From positions 4,464,001 through 4,528,000 of the forward strand of contig NZ_CP009747.1 of NCBI RefSeq assembly GCF_000800255.1: a stretch of DNA of 64,000 nt. Reading direction: 5' to 3'. The notes beneath the pieces are model-generated. The model ran no database searches. It saw nothing but the letters and a program-made list of their open reading frames with translations, and was not told the origin of the DNA. A program made the position numbers and the translations under genes. Origin of the DNA: Pseudomonas parafulva (GTDB lineage: Bacteria > Pseudomonadota > Gammaproteobacteria > Pseudomonadales > Pseudomonadaceae). This document shows positions 53,901 to 58,626 of this stretch, piece by piece (position 1 is the stretch's first letter; every line of letters starts with the position of its first letter).

Positions 53901-55359
53901 CGCTTGGGGTGGCGGTCAGCGTGGCAGTGGTGGTGTCAACGGAATCGTTGATAACGGTCTGTGCCGGCGTCGGATTCGGTACCAGATTTTCGAAGTTGCC
54001 GCCGGTAGCGCTGGTGATCGTGGTGTTGACGGTGCTGCCGTTGTTGTAGACGTCATTCGCCGGCGTCTGGAAATCAATCGAGCCGCTGGATTTACCTGCC
54101 TCAACCGTGATGGTCTGGCCATTGGACAAGGTCACGGTCACCGGCGTCTGCGCCGGATTAGTCAGGCTGACGGTGTAGGTGATCACACCGCCTTCGGTGA
54201 CGCTTGGGGTGGCGGTCAGCGTGGCAGTGGTGGTGTCGATCGAGTCGTTGATAACGGTCTGCGCTGGCGTCGGATTCGGTACCAGATTTTCGAAGTTGCC
54301 GCCGGTAGCGCTGGTGATCGTGGTGTTAACGGTGCTGCCGTTGTTGTAGACGTCGTTGGCTGGCGTCTGGAAATCGATCGAGCCGCTGGACTTGCCTGCT
54401 TCAACGGTGATGGTCTGGCCGTTGGACAAGGTCACGGTGACCGGCGTCTGCGCTGGATTAGTCAGGCTGACGGTGTAGGTGATGACGCCGCCTTCGGTGA
54501 CGCTTGGGGAGGCGGTCAACGTGGCAGTGGTGGTGTCGATGGTGTCAGTGATCTGGGTCACTGCTGGCGTGTCACTTGGCGTGACGATCAACCCAGTGCC
54601 GCCCGAGGTGCTGGTAATGGTGGTAGAGATCTGCCCGCCATCGATGTACGGCGTATCGTTGGCTGGAATGTTGACGTTTACCGAACCGCTGGTTTGACCG
54701 GCCTGAATCACGACCACCGCGCCATTGGACAGGGTCACGGTCAGGTCGCTCTGGGGCGCCTGGCCGACGTTGGCGGTGTAGACGATGACGCCACCCGCCT
54801 CGCTGATCGAGGGGGTGGCGGTCAGGGTGAGGCCGGTGGCCACGGGCACCGTATTGGTCGTGGTGGCGTTATTGGCATTCAGGCCACCGACCTGTTGCGT
54901 GTTCAGCGCAGCGGCGAAGTTGAGCGGATCGGTAGGGAAACCGATGGTCGGATCCACCACACCTGCCGTTTCTTCCAACAGAACGAAGCTGTGTCCGCCA
55001 CCCACCGAGCCGCCACCTGCGGCCGTCGGGCCTGCGGCGGGTGCTTCCAGATCGGTGGTCGGGTCGGCACCCGCGGCAATGGCTTGCTGCAGCTCTTCAA
55101 CCGATGGCGCGGCCTGGGCAGTGACCTGTCCCAGGTCAGCGCTGCTGGCGGGTGTGTCCGCACTCCATTGACTGTCGCGGCCCAGGTCGAGCATTCGCCC
55201 GTCGGCCAGTTCCAGGGTCACGGCGCCGCCCGGGCCGGTGAGGACTTCTTCGCCTGCGAACAGGCGGTCGCCCTCGATCAGCACGCGCTTGATGCCTTCC
55301 GGGGATACTGCGATGACTTGGCCAACAATGCTTTTGACGATGGCAACGACAGTGCTCAT
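35986..55359 (-). CDS. lapA: LapA, giant type I-secreted biofilm adhesin
   Basis: A 6457-residue surface adhesin. Order: N-terminal retention module (about 1-125) with LapG site TAAG at 112-115; one diverged and nine near-identical about 100-residue Ig-like repeats (to about residue 1173); nineteen 220-residue repeats; a Calx-beta domain (about 5350-5460, TTVSISGDTSVTEGD); a PA14-like segment (about 5650-5745); a von Willebrand A domain with MIDAS DTSGS near 5941; RTX nonapeptides (GGxGNDxLxGG) about 6290-6355; C-terminal secretion signal. LapB/LapC export it and LapE (not here) anchors it until LapG cuts it. ATG start. Divergent from lapB over 1.1 kb. Confidence 0.97.
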   Translation of the reverse strand: MSTVVAIVKSIVGQVIAVSPEGIKRVLIEGDRLFAGEEVLTGPGGAVTLELADGRMLDLGRDSQWSADTPASSADLGQVTAQAAPSVEELQQAIAAGADPTTDLEAPAAGPTAAGGGSVGGGHSFVLLEETAGVVDPTIGFPTDPLNFAAALNTQQVGGLNANNATTTNTVPVATGLTLTATPSISEAGGVIVYTANVGQAPQSDLTVTLSNGAVVVIQAGQTSGSVNVNIPANDTPYIDGGQISTTITSTSGGTGLIVTPSDTPAVTQITDTIDTTTATLTASPSVTEGGVITYTVSLTNPAQTPVTVTLSNGQTITVEAGKSSGSIDFQTPANDVYNNGSTVNTTITSATGGNFENLVPNPTPAQTVINDSIDTTTATLTATPSVTEGGVITYTVSLTNPAQTPVTVTLSNGQTITVEAGKSSGSIDFQTPANDVYNNGSTVNTTITSATGGNFENLVPNPTPAQTVINDSVDTTTATLTATPSVTEGGVITYTVSLTNPAQTPVTVTLSNGQTITVEAGKSSGSIDFQTPANDVYNNGSTVNTTITSATGGNFENLVPNPTPAQTVINDSIDTTTATLTATPSVTEGGVITYTVSLTNPAQTPVTVTLSNGQTITVEAGKSSGSIDFQTPANDVYNNGSTVNTTITSATGGNFENLVPNPTPAQTVINDSIDTTTATLTATPSVTEGGVITYTVSLTNPAQTPVTVTLSNGQTITVEAGKSSGSIDFQTPANDVYNNGSTVNTTITSATGGNFENLVPNPTPAQTVINDSVDTTTATLTATPSVTEGGVITYTVSLTNPAQTPVTVTLSNGQTITVEAGKSSGSIDFQTPANDVYNNGSTVNTTITSATGGNFENLVPNPTPAQTVINDSIDTTTATLTASPSVTEGGVITYTVSLTNPAQTPVTVTLSNGQTITVEAGKSSGSIDFQTPANDVYNNGSTVNTTITSATGGNFENLVPNPTPAQTVINDSIDTTTATLTATPSVTEGGVITYTVSLTNPAQTPVTVTLSNGQTITVEAGKSSGSIDFQTPANDVYNNGSTVNTTITSATGGNFENLVPNPTPAQTVINDSIDTTTATLTATPSVTEGGVITYTVSLTNPAQTPVTVTLSNGQTITVEAGKSSGSIDFQTPPNDVYVNGSTVNTTITSATGGNFENLVTNPTPAQTVVSDSIDTVTVNIASNGNVTEAQQPTFTVSVSQQLDRDLTVTLSNGDKVVIAAGQTQATYSLPAQGDDVFKDPGSVTVGVTDASVPGKTFENLQLGGAATVQITDTVSEVVATLTADKATVAEGGQVTYTVTLTNAQGLDVTGHQGLTFTLSDGTKVTIPAGSASASATIQAADDVYVGGQPSIVNKLESVTGADNFEKLTLGDNSITTTVTDEPGTGISGAGNEGDKVSVTIVSNGDVNEAQQPSFTVKVNQPLDRPLTVTLSNGDKVTLAAGQTEVEYKAPAQGEDVFKDAGSLTVGITDASVAGKTFENLELGGSATVQIADTISEVVATLTADKTTVAEGGQVTYTVTLSNAQGLSVTGHQGLTFTLSDGTKVTVPAGSATGTATITANDDVYVGGQAPIVNKLESVTGADNFEKLTLGDNSITTTVTDEPGTGTPGAGNEGDKVSVTIVSNGDVNEAQQPSFTVKVNQPLDRPLTVTLSNGDKVTLAAGQTEVEYKAPAQGEDVFKDAGSLTVGITDASVAGKTFENLELGGSATVQIADTISEVVATLTADKSTVAEGGTVTYTVTLSNAQGLSVAGHQGLTFTLSDGTKVTVPAGSATGTSTIQAPDDVYVGGQPSIVNKLESVTGADNFEKLTLGDNSITTTVTDEPGTGTPGAGNEGDKVSVTIVSNGDVNEAQQPSFTVKVNQPLDRPLTVTLSNGDKVTIAAGQTEVEYKAPAQGEDVFKDAGSLTVGITDASVAGKTFENLELGGSATVQIADTISEVVATLTADKSTVAEGGQVTYTVTLSNAQGLSVTGHQGLVFTLSDGTKVNVAAGSSTGTAVITAKDDVYVGGQAPIVNKIESVTGGDNFEKLTLGQGEVRTEVTDEPGAGTPGAGNEGDKVSVTIVSNGDVNEAQQPSFTVKVNQPLDRPLTVTLSNGDKVTIAAGQTEVEYKAPAQGDDVFKDAGSLTVGITDASVAGKTFENLELGGSATVQIADTISEVVATLTADKSTVAEGGQVTYTVTLSNSQGLSVSGHQGLTFTLSDGTKVTVPAGSATGTATITANDDVYVGGQAPIVNKIESVTGGDNFEKLTLGQGEVRTEVTDEPGTGTPGAGNEGDKVAVTIVSNGDVNEAQQPSFTVKVNQPLDRPLTVTLSNGDKVTIAAGQTEVEYKAPAQGEDVFKDAGSLTVGITDASVAGKTFENLELGGSATVQIADTISEVVATLTADKTTVAEGGQVTYTVTLSNAQDLSVTGHQGLTFTLSDGTKVTVPAGSATGTATITANDDVYVGGQAPIVNKIESVTGGDNFEKLTLGQGEVRTEVTDEPGTGTPGAGNEGDKVSVTIVSNGDVNEAQQPSFTVKVNQPLDRPLTVTLSNGDKVTIAAGQTEVEYKAPAQGEDVFKDAGSLTVGITDASVAGKTFENLELGGSATVQIADTISEVVATLTADKSTVAEGGQVTYTVTLSNAQGLSVTGHQGLTFTLSDGTKVNVAAGSATGTATITAKDDVYVGGQAPIVNKIESVTGGDNFEKLTLGQGEVRTEVTDEPGTGTPGAGNEGDKVSVTIVSNGDVNEAQQPSFTVKVSQVLDRPLTVTLSNGDKVTIAAGQTEVEYKAPAQGEDVFKDAGSLTVGITDASVAGKTFENLELGGSATVQIADTISEVVATLTADKSTVAEGGTVTYTVTLSNAQGLSVTGHQGLVFTLSDGTKVNVAAGSATGTATIQAPDDVYVGGQPSIVNKLESVTGADNFEKLTLGDNSITTTVTDEPGTGTPGAGNEGDKVAVTIISNGDVNEAQQPSFTVKVNQPLDRPLTVTLSNGDKVTIAAGQTEVEYKAPAQGEDVFKDAGSLTVGITDASVAGKTFENLELGGSATVQIADTISEVVATLTADKSTVAEGGQVTYTVTLSNAQGLSVTGHQGLVFTLSDGTKVTVPAGSATGTATIQAPDDVYVGGQPSIVNKLESVTGADNFEKLTLGDNSVTTTVTDEPGTGTPGAGNEGDKVSVTIVSNGDVNEAQQPSFTVKVTQPLDRPLTVTLSNGDKVTIAAGQTEVEYKAPAQGEDVFKDAGSLTVGITDASVAGKTFENLELGGSATVQIADTISEVVATLTADKSTVAEGGTVTYTVTLSNAQGLSVTGHQGLVFTLSDGTKVNVAAGSATGTATIQAPDDVYVGGQPSIVNKLESVTGADNFEKLTLGDNSITTTVIDEPGTGTPGAGNEGDKVAVTIVSNGDVNEAQQPSFTVKVNQPLDRPLTVTLSNGDKVTIAAGQTEVEYKAPAQGEDVFKDAGSLTVGITDASVAGKTFENLELGDSATVQIADTISEVVATLTADKSTVAEGGQVTYTVTLSNAQGLSVTGHQGLTFTLSDGTKVNVAAGSATGTATITAKDDVYVGGQAPIVNKIESVTGGDNFEKLTLGQGEVRTEVTDEPGTGTPGAGNEGDKVAVTIVSNGDVNEAQQPSFTVKVNQPLDRPLTVTLSNGDKVTIAAGQTEVEYKAPAQGEDVFKDAGSLTVGITDASVAGKTFENLELGGSATVQIADTISEVVATLTADKSTVAEGGQVTYTVTLSNAQGLSVTGHQGLVFTLSDGTKVNIAAGSATGTATITAKDDVYVGGQAPIVNKIESVTGGDNFEKLTLGSNSVTTTVTDEPGSGTPGSGNQGDKVSVTIVSNGDVNEAQQPSFTVKVNQPLDRPLTVTLSNGDKVTIAAGQTEVEYKAPAQGDDVFKDAGSLTVGITDASVAGKTFENLELGGSATVQIADTISEVVATLTADKSTVAEGGQVTYTVTLSNAQGLSVTGHQGLVFTLSDGTKVNVAAGSSTGTAVITAKDDVYVGGQAPIVNKIESVTGGDNFEKLTLGSNSVTTTVTDEPGSGTPGSGNQGDKVSVTIVSNGDVNEAQQPSFTVKVNQPLDRPLTVTLSNGDKVTIAAGQTQVEYKAPAQGEDVFKDAGSLTVGINSATVEGKTFENLELGAPATVQISDTISEVVATLTADKTTVAEGGQVTYTVTLSNAQGLSVTGHQGLVFTLSDGTKVNVAAGSSTGTAVITAKDDVYVGGQAPIVNKIESVTGGDNFEKLTLGSNSVTTTVTDEPGSGTPGSGNQGDKVSVTIVSNGDVNEAQQPSFTVKVNQPLDRPLTVTLSNGDKVTIAAGQTQVEYKAPAQGEDVFKDAGSLTVGVNSATVEGKTFENLELGAPATVQISDTISEVVATLTADKTTVAEGGQVTYTVTLSNAQGLSVTGHQGLVFTLSDGTKVNIAAGSATGTATITAKDDVYVGGQAPIVNKITAVTGGDNFEKLTLGSNSVTTTVTDEPGSGTPGSGNQGDKVSVTIVSNGDVNEAQQPSFTVKVNQPLDRPLTVTLSNGDKVTIAAGQTQVEYKAPAQGEDVFKDAGSLTVGVNSATVEGKTFENLELGAPATVQISDTISEVVATLTADKTTVAEGGQVTYTVTLSNAQGLSVTGHQGLVFTLSDGTKVNVAAGSSTGTAVITAKDDVYVGGQAPIVNKIESVTGGDNFEKLTLGSNSVTTTVTDEPGSGTPGSGNQGDKVSVTIVSNGDVNEAQQPSFTVKVNQPLDRPLTVTLSNGDKVTIAAGQTQVEYKAPAQGEDVFKDAGSLTVGINSATVEGKTFENLELGAPATVQISDTISEVVATLTADKTTVAEGGQVTYTVTLSNAQGLSVTGHQGLVFTLSDGTKVNVAAGSSTGTAVITAKDDVYVGGQAPIVNKIESVTGGDNFEKLTLGSNSVTTTVTDEPGSGTPGSGNQGDKVSVTIVSNGDVNEAQQPSFTVKVNQPLDRPLTVTLSNGDKVTIAAGQTQVEYKAPAQGEDVFKDAGSLTVGINSATVEGKTFENLELGAPATVQISDTISEVVATLTADKTTVAEGGTVTYTVTLSNAQGLSVTGHQGLVFTLSDGTKVNIAAGSATGTATITAKDDVYVGGQAPIVNKITAVTGGDNFEKLTLGSNSVTTTVTDEPGSGTPGSGNQGDKVSVTIVSNGDVNEAQQPSFTVKVSQVLDRPLTVTLSTGDKVTIAAGQTQVEYKAPAQGEDVFKDAGSLTVGITDASVTGKTFENLELGGSATVQISDTISEVVATLTADKTTVAEGGTVTYTVTLSNAQGLSVTGHQGLVFTLSDGTKVNIAAGSASGTATITAKDDVYVGGQAPIVNKLESVAGGDNFEKLTLGGNTLTTTVTDEPSGQGDLTTVSISGDTSVTEGDTAHYTLTLTSPSKTDVTVTLSYSGTATNGQDYTGVVTVKIPAGASTANFDVKTIDDQLVEGSENFTVKITGTSGGGFENLQVDANKGSVTTTIIDNDHMPESPGGAVTGTEDTDYVFKWGDFNVTDADGNTGLAVVISKLPDLGSLKFFNGSAWVNVSLNQTVSQADITAGKLKFVPLANQSGVDGYGGNGVGNQQADYAQIKYKPNDGTNTGSEVTMKVDITPVADRPDLSIGNNNVASIGLTKESWNSLNGLGTNGNGITGDQLKNVFANSGSANKSEQVTTVDTAATVSPGTGSKTSGLIYMEAGKTYTFSGTADDSLQIVVGGKNVAGATWGNASGAISGSFTPTTNGYYTLEIYNANQAGPGSLDVNIKVGNGPVTDLSASNIPLYPNLGSMTGAGLTVSDLHGSNGQGYYDGYKLNEGRENGAPVKLVGISTNLTDTDGSETLSVKLSGIPAGSVVSDNAGHSFTVGSSAVDVTGWNLNSLAIKPPAYYNGQFDVKVSSISSESVGGSTATNEGTFKVTVYPQSYSTSNLTANADNFTGTDGNDIIVADVGGLHVVPGKDYNIAFIVDTSGSMGASGVDAAKKSLESVFKTLAASVKGAQSGSVNILLVDFATQVKSSVSVTLNDAGLQKLQSQLSTLSAGGGTNYEDAFKTTANWFQSLKNAGSTGSNQTYFITDGQPTYYQSNEQTNPNLGYAGSTLDGYLSSINYKIGDVISRGMIDSSTRADIDSKGYLSVQYKSGSSWYNYGSGYIHAQGDGTYEVSSLSGTGYSTDSATLANSKDTFKLLSNLSNVEAIGLNNDVNASDLKPYDSDGVPQTNIDPSKLAEAILGHTEVMNPGADTVNGGDGNDIIFGDLVTFDSVPGTGVEAIQGYVANKLGVDVGDVDARMMHQYVTEHYTEFDISRSSDGNDTLIGGDGDDILFGQGGDDYLDGGRGNDILLGGTGNDTLIGGEGNDLLIGGAGNDILIGGKGDDILIGGSGADTFVWKAGDFGNDVIKDFNQQEGDRLDLRDLLQGEKASTIDNFLKITTVNGESTLQVSSEGKLNASGGVANADVSIKLQGVDWSHSSINSLIAGADPIIKIDNANS
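36300..36530 (-). repeat. RTX calcium-binding nonapeptide repeats of LapA
   Basis: Tandem GGxGxDxLxGG units (for example GGTGNDTLIGGEGNDLLIGG) close to the C-terminus of LapA, typical of type I-secreted proteins that fold on binding extracellular Ca2+. Confidence 0.9.
39301..51840 (-). repeat. Nineteen tandem 660-bp (220-residue) repeats in lapA
   Basis: The GCCTCGTTCAC-type anchor recurs every 660 bp from about 39907 to 51787, giving 19 units (12,540 bp). Each unit holds two Ig-like strands sets (NEAQQPSFTVKV ... VEYKAPAQGEDVFKDAGSL and AEGGQVTYTVTLSNAQGLSV ... NKLESVTG). The first and last units in protein order have diverged. Three linker subtypes occur. Confidence 0.93.
51841..54540 (-). 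repeat. Nine tandem 300-bp (100-residue) repeats in lapA
   Basis: The GGCGTCTGGAAATC anchor recurs every 300 bp from 51961 to 54361. Units read PSVTEGGVITYTVSLTNPAQ ... NFENLVPNPTPAQTV. A tenth, diverged unit precedes them (about 54541-54840). Three units are duplicated exactly (see findings). Confidence 0.93.
55015..55026 (-). other. LapG cleavage motif TAAG in LapA
   Basis: Encodes T112-A113-A114-G115 of LapA inside PTAAGGGSVGGGHS. LapG cuts between the two alanines of this motif in studied LapA proteins. Confidence 0.85.
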
Positions 55360-55437
55360 GGAACTCTCCGGGGTGTGTCTCAGTTGGCTTCCGGCCGGCG
55401 TGCGAACCTGCTTCCGCTGGAATGTTACGAAATAGAT

Positions 55438-55457
55438 TTGACGCTTTTATGCGTCAA
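55438..55457. promoter_or_regulatory. Inverted repeat upstream of lapA
   Basis: TTGACGC-N6-GCGTCAA, 7-bp perfect arms, 79 nt before the lapA ATG. A second pair (TTTGGC-N12-GCCAAA) follows at 55474-55497. These lie in the 1.1-kb gap 55360-56469 between divergent lapA and lapB, which is AT-rich near lapA and has no convincing gene. Confidence 0.45.
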
Positions 55458-56077
55458 CTTTCTGTCGATAACTTTTGGCTATTAAGTTTATGCCAAAGTA
55501 TTGACCCTTGTCTTGTCATCCTAAACAATCGGCAAAGTAATGTCACATTGATATTTAGTCCGACACCAATCTTCCTTTTGTATTAATTACCTAACAGCTC
55601 GCGTTTTTTCTAAACGTTCCGTCGAGACCGCTATTCTCCTGAGCTACGCGCCTGTTGGCAGTGACTTGGGGCAAGTCTGCGACTGGGAAATGACCCACAC
55701 TGCGTGTCGTGAGTTTCATCAATGTGTCACTTGAGGTGCAGGCTTTGGTCTTTAAGCACAAACCTTGCCGACCACCATTAATTTGGCGCTTACCGTTCGT
55801 CAGGAGAATAGCCGCGAAATCAGTTTCTGCGCAGACGCTCGCAGTCCTTCGCGCGCGGTGTACAGCGGGGATCTGGCGTGCACAGCAAGAAGGGATTCGC
55901 AGCCCGGTTTACCCTCCTGAATAGGATTGGATGGCTATAAGACATCATCTTGCTGAGTCAAATAACCGTCTCTGGCGAGGGATCATGAGGATTAGGCGCG
56001 GTGTGGGCGTCAAACGCTCAGAATCGATGGACGGTCTGTTGCCTATGCGGAACCGGAGCTTCCAGTCGTCACGACAC

Positions 56078-56106
56078 GCGCCGTGATTCGGGCGCTGGTT
56101 TTTTGC
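56078..56106 (+). terminator. Candidate terminator/attenuator upstream of lapB
   Basis: A short GCGCC / GGCGC stem with an 8-nt loop is followed by TGGTTTTTTGCC (six T). It is 364 bp before lapB with no gene ahead of it, so it could end a small leader RNA. The stem is only 5 bp. Confidence 0.3.
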
Positions 56107-56469
56107 CATATGGCCTTGCGCCAGCGTCATGAGCAGTTAGGCTTTGCAGAGTGAGTTGTGAAAATGCCCTGGAGCGCATTCCTCGCAAGAACCGTGCACT
56201 GCACGCGAGTCAGCCGCCGCTGGTAGCGACTTTGCCCAGTCTGCGACACCGCGTAAATGAAACCTTCACTGTGCACTGTCGTCTGGTGCAGGTGACATAT
56301 AAGCAGTTGTTTACTCAGTACCGAATCAAGGCGACCATTGGTCGGCTGCCGAAGGACAGGGTGTCGATGCCCGCTGCCTGCAGCACGACCTCAAGCCCAG
56401 GGTGAGACGGCCAGACCTGACTGGCAGGCGCACCCGCCCCAACCACTGCAAGGATGAAGAGAGCGCCGC

Positions 56470-58626
56470 GTGGAATCTGAAGTCAGTCGAGTACAGCTCA
56501 ACCATGATCCACGCAGTCAGCACGACGATCCGCTGCTGGACAGCCTGCTGACCCTGTGCGTGTTGCACCAGAAGCCTGCCAGCCGGGCGATGCTCACCAC
56601 TGGCCTGCCGTTGCCAGCACAGCGCTTGAGCCCGGAACTGCTTCCGCGTGCGGCTGCGCGGGCGGGCCTGCAAGGGCGCCTGCTGCAACGCAAGCTCGAG
56701 CAGATCCCCACCATCGCCATGCCTGCCATGCTCCTGCTCAAGGATGGCCGCAGCGCCGTGCTGCTGGGCTGGGAGAATGAAGACAGCGCGCGCCTGCTGC
56801 TCAGCGAGAGCGACGGTGGCGAAGTGCTGGTCACCCGCGAGGCTTTGACCGGCGACTACAGCGGCAAGGTGTTCTTCGCCCAGCCGCAGCACAAGTTCGA
56901 CGTCAACCACGGCAACCTCATTCCACGCACCCGTTCCTGGTTCCGCGACACGCTGCTGCGCAGCAAGTGGCTGTACATCGACGCCATCGCCGCGAGCCTG
57001 GTGATCAACCTGATCGCCCTGGCGGCACCGCTGTTCGTGATGAACGTGTACGACCGCGTGGTGCCCAACCAGGCCACCTCGACCCTGTGGGTGCTGGCAG
57101 TGGGCATCGCCGGTGCCTACGTCTTCGACCTCATTCTCAAGGGGCTGCGCAGCTTGTGCCTGGACCTGGCCGGCAAAAAGACCGACCTGATCATCTCCGC
57201 CACCTTGTTCGAGCGCATCGTCGGCATGTCGATGAAGTACCGGCCCGCGCGGGTCGGCAGCTTCGCCCAGAACATCCACGAGTTCCAAGGCCTGCGTGAT
57301 TTCCTCGCCTCGCTGACCCTCACCAGCCTGATCGACCTGCCGTTCACCCTGCTGATCCTCATGGTGATCGCCATCATCGGCGGGCACCTGGTGTGGATTC
57401 CGGTGCTGGCTTTCCCGCTGGCGCTGGGCATCGGCTATGCCTTGCAGAAGCCGTTGATGTCGACCATGGAGCGAACCATGGCGCTGGCCTCCGAGCGCCA
57501 GTCCAGCCTGATCGAGACCCTCGCCGGCCTGGACGCGGTGAAGGTCAACAACGCCGAGAGCGAACGCCAGTACATGTGGGAGCAAACCCTCGGTACCCTC
57601 AGCCGCCTGGAGCTGCGGGTCAAGGTGCTGTCTGGCCTGGCGATGAACATCACCCTGCTGATCCAGCAACTGGCCGGTGTGGCGATGATCTGCGTCGGCG
57701 TCTATCTGATCATCGACGGCAACCTGAGCATGGGTGGGCTGGTGGCCTGCTACATGCTCAGCGGTCGCGCACTCGGCCCACTGGGCCAGCTCAACGGCTT
57801 GCTGGCGCGTTACCAGCAGGCCAAGGTGACCATGGTCGCCACCGACCAGATGATGGGCCTGCCCCAGGAACGCAACTTCGAAGAGCGTCCGCTGAGCCGT
57901 CAGGTGCTGCAAGGCGCGGTAGAGTTCCGCGGGCTGGAGTTCACTTACCCGAACCAGCAGAACCAGGCGCTCAAGGGCATCAACCTGGTCATTCGTCCCG
58001 GCGAGAAGATCGGCATCATCGGTCGCAGCGGCTCGGGCAAGAGTTCGCTGGCCAAGCTGATCGTCGGGCTTTACGAGGCCGATAACGGTTCGCTGCTGGT
58101 CGATGGCGTCGATATTCGTCAGATCGACGTCAGCGAGCTGCGCCACAACATCGGCTACGTGCCCCAGGACATCCAACTGCTGGCGGGCACCTTGCGCGAC
58201 AACCTGGTCAGCGGCGCACGTTACATCGAGGACGAATTGATCCTGCAAGCGGCCGAACTCGCCGGCGTGCACGAATTCGCCCGCTTGCACCCGGACGGCT
58301 ACGAACTGCAGGTCGGCGAGCGCGGGCAGAACCTGTCCGGCGGCCAGCGGCAGAACGTCGCCTTGGCCCGCGCGCTGCTGCTCAACCCGCAAATCCTGCT
58401 GCTCGACGAACCCACCAGTGCCATGGACAACACCGGCGAGGAGCGCCTCAAGCAGCGCCTGGCGGCTGTCATCGAAGGCAAGACCGTGCTGCTGGTGACT
58501 CACCGTGCATCGCTGCTGTCGCTGGTGGATCGGTTGATCGTCATCGACCGCGGACAAATCGTCGCCGATGGCCCGAAAGTGGCTGTCATGGAAGCGCTGA
58601 AGAAGGGGCAGATCAGTGTTGCATAA
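56470..58626 (+). CDS. lapB: LapB, type I secretion ABC permease/ATPase
   Basis: A 718-residue inner-membrane exporter: N-terminal C39-peptidase-like domain (about 20-135), six-helix ABC transmembrane domain (about 155-450), then the nucleotide-binding domain with Walker A GRSGSGKSS near 518, signature LSGGQRQ near 623 and Walker B LLLDEPTSA near 643. It energises LapA secretion. Start is GTG at 56470; the ribosome site is weak (AAGGATGAAGAGAG). Its end overlaps lapC by 11 nt, so the two are coupled. Confidence 0.95.
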   Translation: MESEVSRVQLNHDPRSQHDDPLLDSLLTLCVLHQKPASRAMLTTGLPLPAQRLSPELLPRAAARAGLQGRLLQRKLEQIPTIAMPAMLLLKDGRSAVLLGWENEDSARLLLSESDGGEVLVTREALTGDYSGKVFFAQPQHKFDVNHGNLIPRTRSWFRDTLLRSKWLYIDAIAASLVINLIALAAPLFVMNVYDRVVPNQATSTLWVLAVGIAGAYVFDLILKGLRSLCLDLAGKKTDLIISATLFERIVGMSMKYRPARVGSFAQNIHEFQGLRDFLASLTLTSLIDLPFTLLILMVIAIIGGHLVWIPVLAFPLALGIGYALQKPLMSTMERTMALASERQSSLIETLAGLDAVKVNNAESERQYMWEQTLGTLSRLELRVKVLSGLAMNITLLIQQLAGVAMICVGVYLIIDGNLSMGGLVACYMLSGRALGPLGQLNGLLARYQQAKVTMVATDQMMGLPQERNFEERPLSRQVLQGAVEFRGLEFTYPNQQNQALKGINLVIRPGEKIGIIGRSGSGKSSLAKLIVGLYEADNGSLLVDGVDIRQIDVSELRHNIGYVPQDIQLLAGTLRDNLVSGARYIEDELILQAAELAGVHEFARLHPDGYELQVGERGQNLSGGQRQNVALARALLLNPQILLLDEPTSAMDNTGEERLKQRLAAVIEGKTVLLVTHRASLLSLVDRLIVIDRGQIVADGPKVAVMEALKKGQISVA

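Noticed and set aside
51784..55485. 1233-codon plus-strand frame opposite the lapA start
   Set aside because: Antisense shadow of the 300-bp repeats; the minus-strand product has recognisable LapA domains.
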